Made by a program: the position numbers and the translations under genes. This document shows positions 15,679 through 24,655 of a stretch of 49,687 nt of DNA, in pieces. Origin of the DNA: Chloroflexota bacterium (GTDB taxonomy: Bacteria; Chloroflexota; Dehalococcoidia; Lucifugimonadales; UBA3495); assembly GCA_028875655.1 (NCBI GenBank), contig JAPPCX010000016.1, forward strand, positions 1-49,687. The letters are read 5' to 3'. The notes under the pieces were generated by a model. It saw only the letters and a list, made by a program, of their open reading frames with translations, had not been told where the DNA came from and did not search any database. Numbering within the stretch: position 1 is the first letter of the stretch; each line of letters begins with the position of its first letter.

Positions 15679-16551
15679 TCAGTCCACGACGAACGGAGTA
15701 TTGCCTTGCACGCCGTACCAGAACGCCAGAGGGCGCATGTCTCTGCTGCGCGACCGCGTAGCCCGCTGGCAGTATTCAATAAACAGGTCGTCAACTGTGG
15801 TCATGATGCGACGGGCCGGACTCATCGGCAGCTCTTCGTCCAGCATCTCCTGCGCCACCGCATCTCGGGCCTTGGCTTCATTGAAGGACACCATCAGATC
15901 CCCGCGGGTTGGCTTGCGGTCCTTCCAGGTTGACTCGTGGTGCAGCGTAAATCCGCAAATCCCCCCGGCCGCATCCAGGTACCGCAAGGCGTGGCTGAGG
16001 CGGTAGGTCACCTTGCGCAGGTAATCCGTCCGGAAGCTGGACGGCGTAAGGGCGTAGCACAGCACGGCGCAGGACAGGTGGTGAACGAACTCAACTCGCC
16101 GGGCGTTGAAGGACTCCAGGGCCTCGTTATAGGCCAGACGCTGAATCGTTGACATGGGTTTGGTGAACTTGAGCGTCGGGAAGGGAGGCCCGGTTTCCAG
16201 CAGAGCGCCGGCCAAATTTTCCAGCGGCGGCACGATGCGCTCGGCCGCTTGCACGTATTCCTGCGGAATCTGGACCTGGTCAACGATGCGGTCAATCTCC
16301 CGCGCCACGCTGCGGGGGAAATTGACTTTAAGCATTATGTCGTCCAGGAACTCTATCCTTCGGTCGTTCCTCATGGCGCCGGCCCGAGTCAATTCCACGG
16401 CGATGAGCGCGGTGATGGAGTCCTCTTTAATCGTGGGCGCTATCGTCGTCATGAAATCCCGCAGCAGAGAGGGAATCTCCCGGGGCTCCTCAAAAATCTG
16501 CCGGATTTCGCCGGGAGCGAGCAAGCGCAGCGGGCGCGGGGGAATCATCAT
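15679..16551 (-). CDS. Protein of unknown function, 290 aa
   Basis: I do not recognise this protein. It is predicted soluble, mostly alpha-helical, with no signal peptide or membrane segment. Visible features are an N-terminal basic/proline segment (MMIPPRPLRLLAPGEIR), a helical part rich in Arg/Glu, a His-His pair in VEFVHHLSCAVLCYA near residues 154-168, and a C-terminal FIEYCQRATRSRSRDMRPLAFWYG. Codon usage and GC look like the neighbours, so it is not an obvious recent import. It is single-standing: leuB is 105 bp downstream on the same strand, and the DUF1501 operon diverges from it. An ATG or the adjacent codon (MM) starts it. Confidence 0.7.
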   Translation of the reverse strand: MMIPPRPLRLLAPGEIRQIFEEPREIPSLLRDFMTTIAPTIKEDSITALIAVELTRAGAMRNDRRIEFLDDIMLKVNFPRSVAREIDRIVDQVQIPQEYVQAAERIVPPLENLAGALLETGPPFPTLKFTKPMSTIQRLAYNEALESFNARRVEFVHHLSCAVLCYALTPSSFRTDYLRKVTYRLSHALRYLDAAGGICGFTLHHESTWKDRKPTRGDLMVSFNEAKARDAVAQEMLDEELPMSPARRIMTTVDDLFIEYCQRATRSRSRDMRPLAFWYGVQGNTPFVVD

Positions 16552-16661
16552 GGTCGTGGCAACCTAACAGCGGGCCCACGGTCACCGGCCCGGTTTGGAA
16601 TAATATGCGATGCGGTCATTTTACTTTACAACTGCCTTGGGCGTCAGCCCGAGCCGTCTCG

Positions 16662-16690
16662 TTGACAGACCCGGCCCCAATCTTTAAACT
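16662..16690 (+). promoter_or_regulatory. Sigma-70-type promoter of the DUF1501-to-glcF gene run
   Basis: TTGACA (16662-16667), 17-bp spacer, TAAACT (16685-16690). The -35 box is perfect and the -10 box matches 4 of 6. It lies about 60 bp upstream of the DUF1501 start, which has a strong AAGGAGG ribosome site. Confidence 0.6.
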
Positions 16691-16752
16691 GCCACTATCA
16701 GCCACATTGCGCTGGCGCTTTCCGTCGTACTCATTAAGGAGGCCTTCGCAAG

Positions 16753-17883
16753 ATGACCACCACCAATAACAGCCGGTCCCTCGTCGTAATCCAGTTGGCT
16801 GGCGCGAATGACCCGCTGAACACCGTTGTCCCCTATACGGATGGACATTACTACGACTTCCGACCCAACGTCGGAATCCCCACTGACCAGGTGATTCCCA
16901 TTGACGGACGGTTCGCTTTCAACCCCAACATGGCCCCCATCAAGGCGCTTTGGGACGAAGGGAAAGTAGCCGTCGTCAACGGTATCGGGTATCCCAACCC
17001 GAACCGCTCGCACTTCCGCAGCATGGACATCTGGCATACCTGCGAGCCGGAAAAGGTCGCCACCGAGGGCTGGCTGGGCCGCGTCATCCGCGACCTGGAC
17101 CCGCAGGGCCAGAACGTTATCACCGGCGTGAACTTCGGACGCGGTCTGCCCAGGTCCATGGGAGCCCCCGGAGTTCCGGTAGCATCGGTGGGCAATCTGG
17201 AAACCTACGGGCTGTTCCCGGATGTTGAGGAGGAGCGCATTCGCGGCCTCTGCCTGGATGCTTTCGGGAAGATGTACGGCGGCACGATCCAGGATGCCGT
17301 GATGGACTACCTCGGCCAGACCGGCCGCGACGCGCTCAAGGGCGCCGACATCCTGCGCACGGCCCCCGAAAACTACTCGTCCACCGTGGAATATGCGGAC
17401 AACCCCATTGCCCAAGCCCTCAAGAACGCCGCACAGGTGATGACTGCCGACCTCGGCACCCGCATCTACTACACCCAGCACGGCAGCTTCGACACCCACG
17501 GCGACGAGGTGAAAGTCCACGGCGGCCTGTGGAACCAGGTTTCCGGCGCGGTCAGCGACTTCATGGCTGACCTGGAGGAGCACGGCCGGGCCGACGACGC
17601 CATCGTCCTCATCTGGACCGAATTCGGTCGCCGCATCCGGGACAACGGCTCCGGAACCGACCACGGGTCGGGCGGGACTGCCTTCATCATCGGCAACCAG
17701 GTCAACGGCGGTTTCTACGGCGAGTACCCGTCACTGGCGGAACGCGACCAGTTGGACGGCGACCTGCACTTCAACAACGACTTCCGATCCACCTACTCCA
17801 CCATCGCTGACCGGTGGCTCGGCCTGGACCCGGCGCCCATCGTCAACGGCCAGTTCGAGCAGTGGGACTTCATCCGTAACTAG
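16753..17883 (+). CDS. DUF1501 protein (alkaline-phosphatase/sulfatase-like fold)
   Basis: DUF1501 family protein of 376 residues, typically encoded beside DUF1800. Recognisable parts are VVIQLAGANDPLNTVVPY, the RSHFRSMDIWHT segment, QHGSFDTHGDE, WTEFGRR and DHGSGGTAF, a His/Asp-rich pattern like metal-binding phosphatase/sulfatase folds. Many DUF1501 proteins begin with a Tat signal peptide; this one starts directly at MTTTNNSRSLVVIQL and lacks one, so it may be cytoplasmic. AGGAGG lies upstream of the ATG. Followed after 50 bp by the DUF1800 gene. Biochemical role is unknown for the family. Confidence 0.88.
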   Translation: MTTTNNSRSLVVIQLAGANDPLNTVVPYTDGHYYDFRPNVGIPTDQVIPIDGRFAFNPNMAPIKALWDEGKVAVVNGIGYPNPNRSHFRSMDIWHTCEPEKVATEGWLGRVIRDLDPQGQNVITGVNFGRGLPRSMGAPGVPVASVGNLETYGLFPDVEEERIRGLCLDAFGKMYGGTIQDAVMDYLGQTGRDALKGADILRTAPENYSSTVEYADNPIAQALKNAAQVMTADLGTRIYYTQHGSFDTHGDEVKVHGGLWNQVSGAVSDFMADLEEHGRADDAIVLIWTEFGRRIRDNGSGTDHGSGGTAFIIGNQVNGGFYGEYPSLAERDQLDGDLHFNNDFRSTYSTIADRWLGLDPAPIVNGQFEQWDFIRN

Positions 17884-17933
17884 GTTCCCACACGGATCGT
17901 CAAGTCAAGCAAGCGAAATTCTAGGAGGCAATT

Positions 17934-19349
17934 ATGAGCAATGCCGACATTGCCTTGATGGCTCACCTGATGCGCCGAGCCGGCTTCGGCGCCAGCCGAG
18001 ACGAGTTGGAACAGCGGGTGGCGCGCGGCTACGAGAACGTGGTGGAAGACCTGGTCAATCCGGGCAGCCCCAACGCCATGCCCGACGACGTGATTCGACG
18101 CTACCACGTGGACATGGCGGAGATGCGCGAACTCAACAGCGCCGGCGCCTACTGGATCTACCGCATGGTAACGACGGACAACCCGTTGGAAGAAAAGATG
18201 GCTCTGTTCTGGCACAGTCTGTTTGCCACCGGCTACTCCAAGCTGAACCAGGCCCGGGCGCTGATGAACCAGATCGACACCTTCCGTCGCCACTCCATGG
18301 GTTCGTTCCACACGATGCTGGTGGAACTATCCAAGGACCCGGCCATGATTATCTGGCTGGACAACAACGACAACCACAAGGACGACATCAACGAAAACTA
18401 CGGTCGTGAGTTGCTGGAGCTCTTCTCCATGGGCATTGGCAACTACACCGAGGATGACGTCAAGGAATGCGCCCGCGCTTTCACTGGCTGGACTCTGGGT
18501 AACGCCGAGTACATGGCGACCCGAGCCAGCCGTGATTCCATTTGGCCGTACAGCCGCATCGCCTGGCACTTCCAATACCGCGATCACGACCACGACGACG
18601 GCGAAAAGACCTTCCTGGGCCATACCGGGAATTTCAACGGTGAAGACATCATCGACATCATCGTGCAGCAGGAAGCCACCGCACGTTTCGTCAGTACTCG
18701 CCTGTTCCAGTTCTTCGCCGCCGACGAAGTGGACGCAGCTGGAGAAGCCGTCATCGAGCAGATGATGGAAACCTACTTCGCGTCCAATTACGAGATCCGT
18801 TCGGTCCTGCGGACACTGTTCAACTCCGACTACTTCAAGTCGGAGGCGGCGCGCTTCGCCAGGGTCAAGGGCCCCGTGGAACTGGTGGTTGGCGCGGTCC
18901 GCTTGGCTGGCACCTACCAGGAACCTACCTTCGGCGCCGACCAACTGGCCCGGTACACGCTGTACATGGGGCAGGGGATTTTCCAGCCGCCCAGTGTGGA
19001 AGGATGGCACGAAGGCTCGGAGTGGATCGACAGCGGCGCGCTGGTGGAAAGGGTCAACTTTGTCGGCAAGGAGCTGGGTGATCCCGGCAACCCCGGCGTC
19101 AAGGCCCTCATCGACCGGATGTCCGCCGGCGTGAAACGTCCCCTGTCAGCCGAAGAGCAGGTGGATGCCTGCGCCGATCTCCTTGGCCCGATGGAACTGT
19201 CGTCCGCGACCCGCACCTCGTTGAGCGAGTTTGCCGGCGAGCAGGGCGAGGCCGACCTGCGGGCCGGCAGCCGAACCGAGGCTGACGACCAGCGCATCGC
19301 AAACCTGCTGCGGCTGCTCACCGCCACCCGCGAATACCAGTTGGCGTGA
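17934..19349 (+). CDS. DUF1800 protein
   Basis: DUF1800 family, 471 residues, about the usual length. Recognised from the N-terminal HLMRRAGFGASRDELE, the segment KMALFWHSLFATGYSK, DNNDNHKDDINENYGRELLELFSMGIGNYTEDDVKECARAFTGWT (split here only for description), and the C-terminal FQPPSVEGWHEGSEWI. AGGAGG is placed well before the ATG. DUF1800 and DUF1501 genes travel together across bacteria, mainly in Planctomycetota, Chloroflexota and Proteobacteria, suggesting a shared role, but the reaction is not known. No signal peptide is apparent, as for its partner. Confidence 0.9.
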   Translation: MSNADIALMAHLMRRAGFGASRDELEQRVARGYENVVEDLVNPGSPNAMPDDVIRRYHVDMAEMRELNSAGAYWIYRMVTTDNPLEEKMALFWHSLFATGYSKLNQARALMNQIDTFRRHSMGSFHTMLVELSKDPAMIIWLDNNDNHKDDINENYGRELLELFSMGIGNYTEDDVKECARAFTGWTLGNAEYMATRASRDSIWPYSRIAWHFQYRDHDHDDGEKTFLGHTGNFNGEDIIDIIVQQEATARFVSTRLFQFFAADEVDAAGEAVIEQMMETYFASNYEIRSVLRTLFNSDYFKSEAARFARVKGPVELVVGAVRLAGTYQEPTFGADQLARYTLYMGQGIFQPPSVEGWHEGSEWIDSGALVERVNFVGKELGDPGNPGVKALIDRMSAGVKRPLSAEEQVDACADLLGPMELSSATRTSLSEFAGEQGEADLRAGSRTEADDQRIANLLRLLTATREYQLA

Positions 19350-19382
19350 CAGTTCCTCGCCAACCAAACCCACCATGGACAT

Positions 19383-19410
19383 GTAGGGGCGAATAATTAT
19401 TCGCCCCTAC
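19383..19410. repeat. Perfect 28-bp palindrome between DUF1800 and NHL genes
   Basis: GTAGGGGCGAATAA is followed immediately by its exact reverse complement, with no loop. It lies in the 82-bp gap 22 bp before the NHL gene start. It is different from the GTCATTCC palindrome family. It could be a mobile palindromic element or an internal transcript-processing hairpin; only one copy is in the window. Confidence 0.8.
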
Positions 19411-19431
19411 GCAGAAAATGGAGAAGCAGTT

Positions 19432-20454
19432 ATGACTACCGCCGTTGCCGCCGGGCCGGTGGAATACATCAAGACCATTGGCCTTACTACCAACCAGAGC
19501 GGCCGAGGTTTCACCAATCCCTACGACTGCGCTTTCGCTCCCGACGGCCGCATCCTGATCCTGAACCGCTGCGACACGGTGCGGGCCTCGCTGGTGCGCA
19601 TCGGTATGATGAACTGGGAAGAGGATTACCTGGGCGAGTTCAGCCGGGGCTACGGCCGGGCGGACGGTCAGTGGATACTTCCGGTCGCTATCGCAATGGA
19701 TGACCAGGGTGTAGTGTACGTCACCGATGAACAGCAGCACCGCATCACCGCGCTGGATACCGATGGAAACTTCGTGCGGCAGTGGGGCGAGAAAGGCAGC
19801 GGACCCGGTCAGATGAACGGCCCGGCCGGCCTCGCCATGAACGCCGGGGAAACGCTCTACGTCGTCGAGCAGGGCAACAACCGTGTGCAAAGGTTCAGCA
19901 CGTCGGGTGAGTCCCTGGGAATGTGGGGCGAATCCGGCGACGGCCCCGGCCAGTTCAATATGCCCTGGGGCGTCGGGCTGGATTCGGCGGGCAACGTCTA
20001 TGTCGCAGACTGGCGCAACGACCGCATCCAGAAGTTCACCGGCGATGGACAGTTTATCGCCGCTTACGGTGCCTCCGGCGACGGGCAGCTCAGCCGGCCG
20101 TCGGGCGTCTGCGTCGATTCGGACGGCTACATGTACGTATCCGACTGGGGCAACGAAAGAGTGCAGATTCTTGACCCGGACGGCGGTTTTATCCAGTCGC
20201 TGCGAGGGCAGGCCACCCTGTCCAAGTGGGCGCAGGATTTCATGTCGGTTAACCCCGACGAGCGCAACACCCGCGAGATGTCCAACCTGGTTCCGGAACT
20301 GCCGCCGCACCTGGATACCCCCTATCTCATTTCGTCGCAGACCGAACCCTATTTCTGGGGCCCGGTATCGGTACGCCTCGACTCCGAAGATCGGCTCTTC
20401 GTGGTTGAATCCAACCGGCACCGCATCCAGGTGTACCAGCGGCGCAAAGGCTGA
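19432..20454 (+). CDS. NHL-repeat beta-propeller protein
   Basis: Protein of 340 residues built of about five to six NHL repeats, each with the pattern LDxxGNVYVADxxNxRIQKF. Clear units are at roughly residues 84-110 (GVVYVTDEQQHRITALD), 130-160, 178-205 (GNVYVADWRNDRIQKFT), 225-250 (GYMYVSDWGNERVQIL) and a last one near 320-335. Such propellers bind proteins, sugars or act as lyase-like enzymes. No signal peptide is visible. It follows DUF1800 after 82 bp and precedes glcD by 7 bp, so it is probably part of the same transcript. Function unassigned. Confidence 0.87.
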   Translation: MTTAVAAGPVEYIKTIGLTTNQSGRGFTNPYDCAFAPDGRILILNRCDTVRASLVRIGMMNWEEDYLGEFSRGYGRADGQWILPVAIAMDDQGVVYVTDEQQHRITALDTDGNFVRQWGEKGSGPGQMNGPAGLAMNAGETLYVVEQGNNRVQRFSTSGESLGMWGESGDGPGQFNMPWGVGLDSAGNVYVADWRNDRIQKFTGDGQFIAAYGASGDGQLSRPSGVCVDSDGYMYVSDWGNERVQILDPDGGFIQSLRGQATLSKWAQDFMSVNPDERNTREMSNLVPELPPHLDTPYLISSQTEPYFWGPVSVRLDSEDRLFVVESNRHRIQVYQRRKG

Positions 20455-20461
20455 GTGAAGA

Positions 20462-21895
20462 TTGAGAAGCTCGGACTTTCTGGAAGAACTGCGCGCCATC
20501 GTCGGTGAAGATTACGTTATCGACCACCGCGAAGACCTGCTGGTATATGAGTATGACGGCTCCGTTGACCGCTCGATGCCCCGAGCGGTCGTTTTGCCGG
20601 CAAATACCGACGAAGTCAGCCAGATTATGGCGCTGGCCTACGAGGCCGGCATCACGGTTGTCGGACGAGGCAGCGGGACCGGCTTGAGCGGCGGGGCCAT
20701 CACGCCACCCGACGGTCTCCAGATCGCTTTTCCCCGCATGAACCGAATTCTTGAGGTGGATTCGATCAACCAAACCGCGCTGGTGGAACCGGGTGTGATC
20801 AACTTGGACCTGGACAACCACGTCCGCCGGTTCGGCATGAGGTATGCTCCCGACCCGTCCAGTCAGCGCGCTTGCAGCCTGGGCGGCAACATCGCGGAGA
20901 ATGCCGGCGGGCCGCATTGCCTGGCCTACGGCGCCACTACCAACCACGTCATCGGCATGGAAGTGGTCCTTGAGGATGGCGAAATCGTCAACCTCGGCAG
21001 CCAGGCCCGGGAAGCGTCGGGCTACGACCTGCGCGGGGCGTTCGTGGGTTCCGAAGGAACCTTCGGCATCGCTACGAAGATACTGGTGCGGCTGCTGCCT
21101 ACGCCCGAATCGGTGCGGACTTTCCTGGGCATCTTCCCTGACATCGACTCCGCTTGCACGGCAGTTTCGGCGGTGATCGGCTACGGAATCGTGCCGGCCG
21201 CCCTGGAAATGATTGACGCTTTGAGCATCAAAGCGGTGCAGAACGTTACCGACGCCGGCTACCCTAACGACGCCGGCGCCGTCCTGCTCATTGAACTTGA
21301 GGGGCTGCGGGAAGAAGTGGAGGAAGTCACCAAAGAGGTTGAATCGGCTCTATGGGACACCGGCGCCGCCGACGTGCGCATCGCGGAGGATGACGCCGAG
21401 CGGGAGCGTTTGTGGGTGGGACGCAAGACGGCGTTTGGCGCTTTCGGCACCATCGCGCCCAACTACTACCTGGTTGACGGTGTGGTTCCCAGAACTCGGC
21501 TGACCCAGATGCTGCGCAAAGTCAACGAGGTGAGCGAGCGGTACGGCATCACCATCGCCAACGTCTTCCACGCCGGCGACGGCAATTTACACCCCTGTAT
21601 GCTGTTTGACGCCCGCGAACCCGGCATCATGGACAACGCAATGGCCGCCGCCGCCGAGCTGATGGAAGAATGTGCGGCGCTGGGCGGCACGCTCAGCGGC
21701 GAGCACGGCATCGGGCTGGAAAAGAAGCAGTTCATGCCGCTGGTGTACGCTGACGAGGACATGGCCGCCATGCAGCGAGTCAGAGAGGCCTTCGCTCCGC
21801 AGAACCGCCTGAATCCCGGTAAAATTTTCCCGGACGGAAGTTACTACCGCCCCGCGCCGCACCCTGCGGCGCACGCCGCCGGCCTGTACGCGTGA
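20462..21895 (+). CDS. glcD: Glycolate oxidase subunit GlcD-like FAD-linked oxidase
   Basis: FAD-dependent 2-hydroxy-acid dehydrogenase of 477 residues. The FAD_binding_4 domain spans about residues 38-220 (PRAVVLPANTDEV, GRGSGTGLSGGA, DPSSQRACSLGGNIAENAGG, GSEGTFGI) and a C-terminal FAD-oxidase domain ends with HAGDGNLHPCMLFD and SGEHGIGLEKKQFM. With GlcE and GlcF it oxidises glycolate to glyoxylate and passes electrons to the membrane quinone pool. D-lactate oxidation is an alternative. The start is TTG at 20462, forced by an in-frame TGA just upstream and no closer ATG. The next gene starts 3 bp downstream. Confidence 0.92.
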   Translation: MRSSDFLEELRAIVGEDYVIDHREDLLVYEYDGSVDRSMPRAVVLPANTDEVSQIMALAYEAGITVVGRGSGTGLSGGAITPPDGLQIAFPRMNRILEVDSINQTALVEPGVINLDLDNHVRRFGMRYAPDPSSQRACSLGGNIAENAGGPHCLAYGATTNHVIGMEVVLEDGEIVNLGSQAREASGYDLRGAFVGSEGTFGIATKILVRLLPTPESVRTFLGIFPDIDSACTAVSAVIGYGIVPAALEMIDALSIKAVQNVTDAGYPNDAGAVLLIELEGLREEVEEVTKEVESALWDTGAADVRIAEDDAERERLWVGRKTAFGAFGTIAPNYYLVDGVVPRTRLTQMLRKVNEVSERYGITIANVFHAGDGNLHPCMLFDAREPGIMDNAMAAAAELMEECAALGGTLSGEHGIGLEKKQFMPLVYADEDMAAMQRVREAFAPQNRLNPGKIFPDGSYYRPAPHPAAHAAGLYA

Positions 21896-21898
21896 TGC

Positions 21899-23248
21899 AT
21901 GACGGCATCGGCTGACCTGGGCCGGGATTTGTCCGGACAACTCACGGAGCTTCTGGGCGGGGACCGTGTGGTTCCATCTAGCCGGGTAACCGACTACACA
22001 ATCGGCCCGTTCGCCCCGTCTGCAATCGTGCGCCCATCGGAAGCTGACCAGGTTTCCGCCTTGCTGCAATGGGCGCACCACAACGACATCGCGGTGTATC
22101 CCGCCGGAGGCCGGACTTTCAGCCACTTGGGCAACACGCCGACCCGTCCCGGCATCGCGCTCGACATGACCGGACTCAACCGGATGGTTGACTTTCAGCC
22201 GGCAGACCTTACGGTGCGCGTTCAAGCTGGCATGACCGTTGGTCAGCTTGATTCCGAGTTGAGCCAGGATGGGAAGTGCGTTCCGCTGGCTCCCCCGCTG
22301 GCGCACCGGGCAACCATCGGTGGCACGCTGGCGACGGGCATCAGCGGCCCGATGCGCTCCGCTTACGGACTGCCCAGGGACTGGCTCATCGGCGTTAGCG
22401 TGGTCGGAGCCGATGGCACGATGAGCAAGGCCGGCGGCCAGGTAGTCAAGAATGTGACCGGCTATGACCTCAACCGCCTTTACATCGGATCACTGGGTAC
22501 GCTGGCGGTGATAACGGAAGCCACGTTCAAGATTGCGCCGGCGCCGATGGCCTGGGCGGCGATTGTCGCGGCGTTCGAAAACAACCAAACGGCGGTCGCG
22601 GCGTGCCGAAACCTCCTTTCTCAGCCCTTCGCTCCGCAGGCCCTGCACGTCCTGAGTCCACCGGCGGCCAGGCGGCTGGGAGATTCCAACATCCCTGTCG
22701 GATACGGGCCGGTAGCGGTCGCCTTGATTGCCGGCCGGCCGGCGTCGGTGAAGCGCAGGGTTGAAGACACAGCTTTGGTGTGGCTCGACGCTGCCAGCGC
22801 GCTCCATATCGCGGGCGAAGAGGCCACGCAGCTGATCGAACTGCTGGCGGACTTCCCGATCAATCCCGCAGATCCCCCGTCCGTGTGCGTTCGAATGAAC
22901 ACGTCTCCCTATGCTCTGGACAACCTGTTGGCGATGGATCACCATGAGATTGGTGGAGAAGCGCCGGGAGTAGTCGCGGACGCCGGATTTGGCGGCGGCC
23001 GCTTGATGTGGTGGGGCGATTTTTCGTCCCAAGACGCGGCTCAAGTCGCCGAACCTCTCCGTCAGGTCCAGTCAACCGTAGCCAGTTTGGGGGGCGACGC
23101 CATCGTCGAAGCCTGCCCGCAAGCGGCAAAAGAGCTGATCGACGTTTGGGGGCCGGCGCCGTCAGGAATAGGGATAATGCGTCGAATCAAGGAGCAATTC
23201 GATCCCAACAACCTCCTCAACCCCGGACGCTTCATCGGAGGACTGTAA
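21899..23248 (+). CDS. glcE: Glycolate oxidase FAD-binding subunit GlcE-like
   Basis: FAD-binding oxidase of 449 residues, fitting GlcE by position and domain. It has the FAD_binding_4 region at about residues 30-200 (IVRPSEADQVSALLQWAHHNDIAVYPAGG, then GGTLATGISGPMRSAYG and KNVTGYDLNRLYIGSLGTLAVITEATFKI) and a C-terminal NLLNPGRF. It is longer than E. coli GlcE (about 350), with a larger C-terminal part. The TAA stop overlaps the ATG of the next gene (TAATG), so translation of GlcE and GlcF is coupled. Confidence 0.88.
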   Translation: MTASADLGRDLSGQLTELLGGDRVVPSSRVTDYTIGPFAPSAIVRPSEADQVSALLQWAHHNDIAVYPAGGRTFSHLGNTPTRPGIALDMTGLNRMVDFQPADLTVRVQAGMTVGQLDSELSQDGKCVPLAPPLAHRATIGGTLATGISGPMRSAYGLPRDWLIGVSVVGADGTMSKAGGQVVKNVTGYDLNRLYIGSLGTLAVITEATFKIAPAPMAWAAIVAAFENNQTAVAACRNLLSQPFAPQALHVLSPPAARRLGDSNIPVGYGPVAVALIAGRPASVKRRVEDTALVWLDAASALHIAGEEATQLIELLADFPINPADPPSVCVRMNTSPYALDNLLAMDHHEIGGEAPGVVADAGFGGGRLMWWGDFSSQDAAQVAEPLRQVQSTVASLGGDAIVEACPQAAKELIDVWGPAPSGIGIMRRIKEQFDPNNLLNPGRFIGGL

Positions 23249-24654
23249 TGGCCAGCGGCGTGGAACCACAGACGGACGAAGTCCGGCACTCCGGCGGCGG
23301 CATCGACGCCGGCCACGGCTTTCCCTATGGCGTTCCTTTTGAAGGTTCTCTGAATGACGGGCCCGGATTCGCCGGCAGCGATGCGCCGGTGGAAGCCGAT
23401 CTATACCGCTGTGTCCACTGCGGCCTGTGCCTCAGCGCTTGTCCCACGTATGTGGAAACCCAGTTGGAAACCGAATCCCCAAGGGGCCGCATCGCCCTGA
23501 TGAAAGCGGTCCACGAGGGCCGGACCGGGATCAGCGAACGGCTGGTGTCCCATTGGGAGTTGTGCTTGCAGTGCCGCGCGTGCGAAGCCGTCTGCCCTTC
23601 CGGAGTGCCATACGGCCGCCTGATGGAGCACACCCGGGCGCAGGTGCAGGACAATAATCTTGCCAGTCCTGAGTTGAGCCGGCTGTCCCGCCTGTTCCTG
23701 CGGGCCGCTCTGCCCCACAACGCACGCCTGAGAATCGCCGGTCATCTGATGCGCGCCTACCAACGTTGGGGTTTGCAGCGGTTGGTGCGTCGTGCCGGCT
23801 TTCTGAAAGTCCTCCCCGGCGGCTTGGACGAAATGGAAAGGCAGATGCCCATGATGGGCGACCGGTTCTTCACCCCGAGCGGCCGGGTGTATCCGGCCCG
23901 CGGCGCGCGGCGCGCGACCGTGGGGCTGCTGTCCGGCTGCGTCATGCCTATGATGCAAGGCGACGCGATGCGGGCGACCGTGCGTGTATTGCAGCACAAC
24001 GGCTGCGATGTAGTGACGCCCACGGCCCAGGGCTGCTGCGGCGCGCTGAATCTCCACGCCGGCGACCTGGAATTGGGTAGGCAGATGGCGCGCCGCAACA
24101 TAGACGCATTCCACGCCGCCGGAGTTGACTTTGTCATCACCGCCTCGGCCGGCTGTGGCTCTTCGATGAAAGAGTACGGCGATCTGCTGCGCGACGACCC
24201 TGATTACGCCGACGCGGCCGCCGAGTTTGCCGAAAGTACGCGGGACATTACCGAATTTCTCGCCGAACTGCCCCTGGACTCGCCGCAAGCCGAACTGCCC
24301 TGGCGCGTAACCATGCAGGACCCGTGCCATCTGGCCCACGCCCAACGGATTACCGACGCCCCTCGGCAGGTACTGCGCAGCATCCCGGGATTGCAATTGA
24401 TCGAAATGGCCGAGTCGTCGCTATGCTGCGGCTCAGCTGGGTTCTACTCGCTGATCCAACGGGATATGTCGCAGCGGTTGCAGCGGCGCAAAATCGGAAA
24501 CGCCCTCGCAACCGAAGCCGAAGTGATCGCCTCCGCTAACCCCGGCTGCATGGCGCAACTGGAGCAGGGGTTGCGCAACGCCGAATCCGAAGTGCGGGTT
24601 ATGCACGTGGTGGAAATACTCGACGCGGCATACCAGGCAGAAAGCCGAGCTTGA
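23248..24654 (+). CDS. glcF: Glycolate oxidase iron-sulfur subunit GlcF-like
   Basis: Fe-S subunit of 468 residues. Two [4Fe-4S] motifs, CVHCGLCLSAC (Cys55, 58, 61, 65) and CLQCRACEAVC (Cys106, 109, 112, 116), precede two cysteine-rich CCG domains, with CCGALNLHAGD and CCGSAGFYS. It takes electrons from GlcD/GlcE to quinone. The ATG at 23248 is overlapped by the TAA of glcE; the frame is open upstream to 23008, but that stretch overlaps glcE and lacks family similarity. It ends 1 bp before the convergent aminotransferase. Confidence 0.93.
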   Translation: MASGVEPQTDEVRHSGGGIDAGHGFPYGVPFEGSLNDGPGFAGSDAPVEADLYRCVHCGLCLSACPTYVETQLETESPRGRIALMKAVHEGRTGISERLVSHWELCLQCRACEAVCPSGVPYGRLMEHTRAQVQDNNLASPELSRLSRLFLRAALPHNARLRIAGHLMRAYQRWGLQRLVRRAGFLKVLPGGLDEMERQMPMMGDRFFTPSGRVYPARGARRATVGLLSGCVMPMMQGDAMRATVRVLQHNGCDVVTPTAQGCCGALNLHAGDLELGRQMARRNIDAFHAAGVDFVITASAGCGSSMKEYGDLLRDDPDYADAAAEFAESTRDITEFLAELPLDSPQAELPWRVTMQDPCHLAHAQRITDAPRQVLRSIPGLQLIEMAESSLCCGSAGFYSLIQRDMSQRLQRRKIGNALATEAEVIASANPGCMAQLEQGLRNAESEVRVMHVVEILDAAYQAESRA

Positions 24655-24655
24655 C

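Noticed and set aside
23008-23247. Upstream extension of glcF
   Set aside because: It is wholly inside the glcE coding region in another frame; the ATG at 23248 with the TAATG overlap is far more likely.
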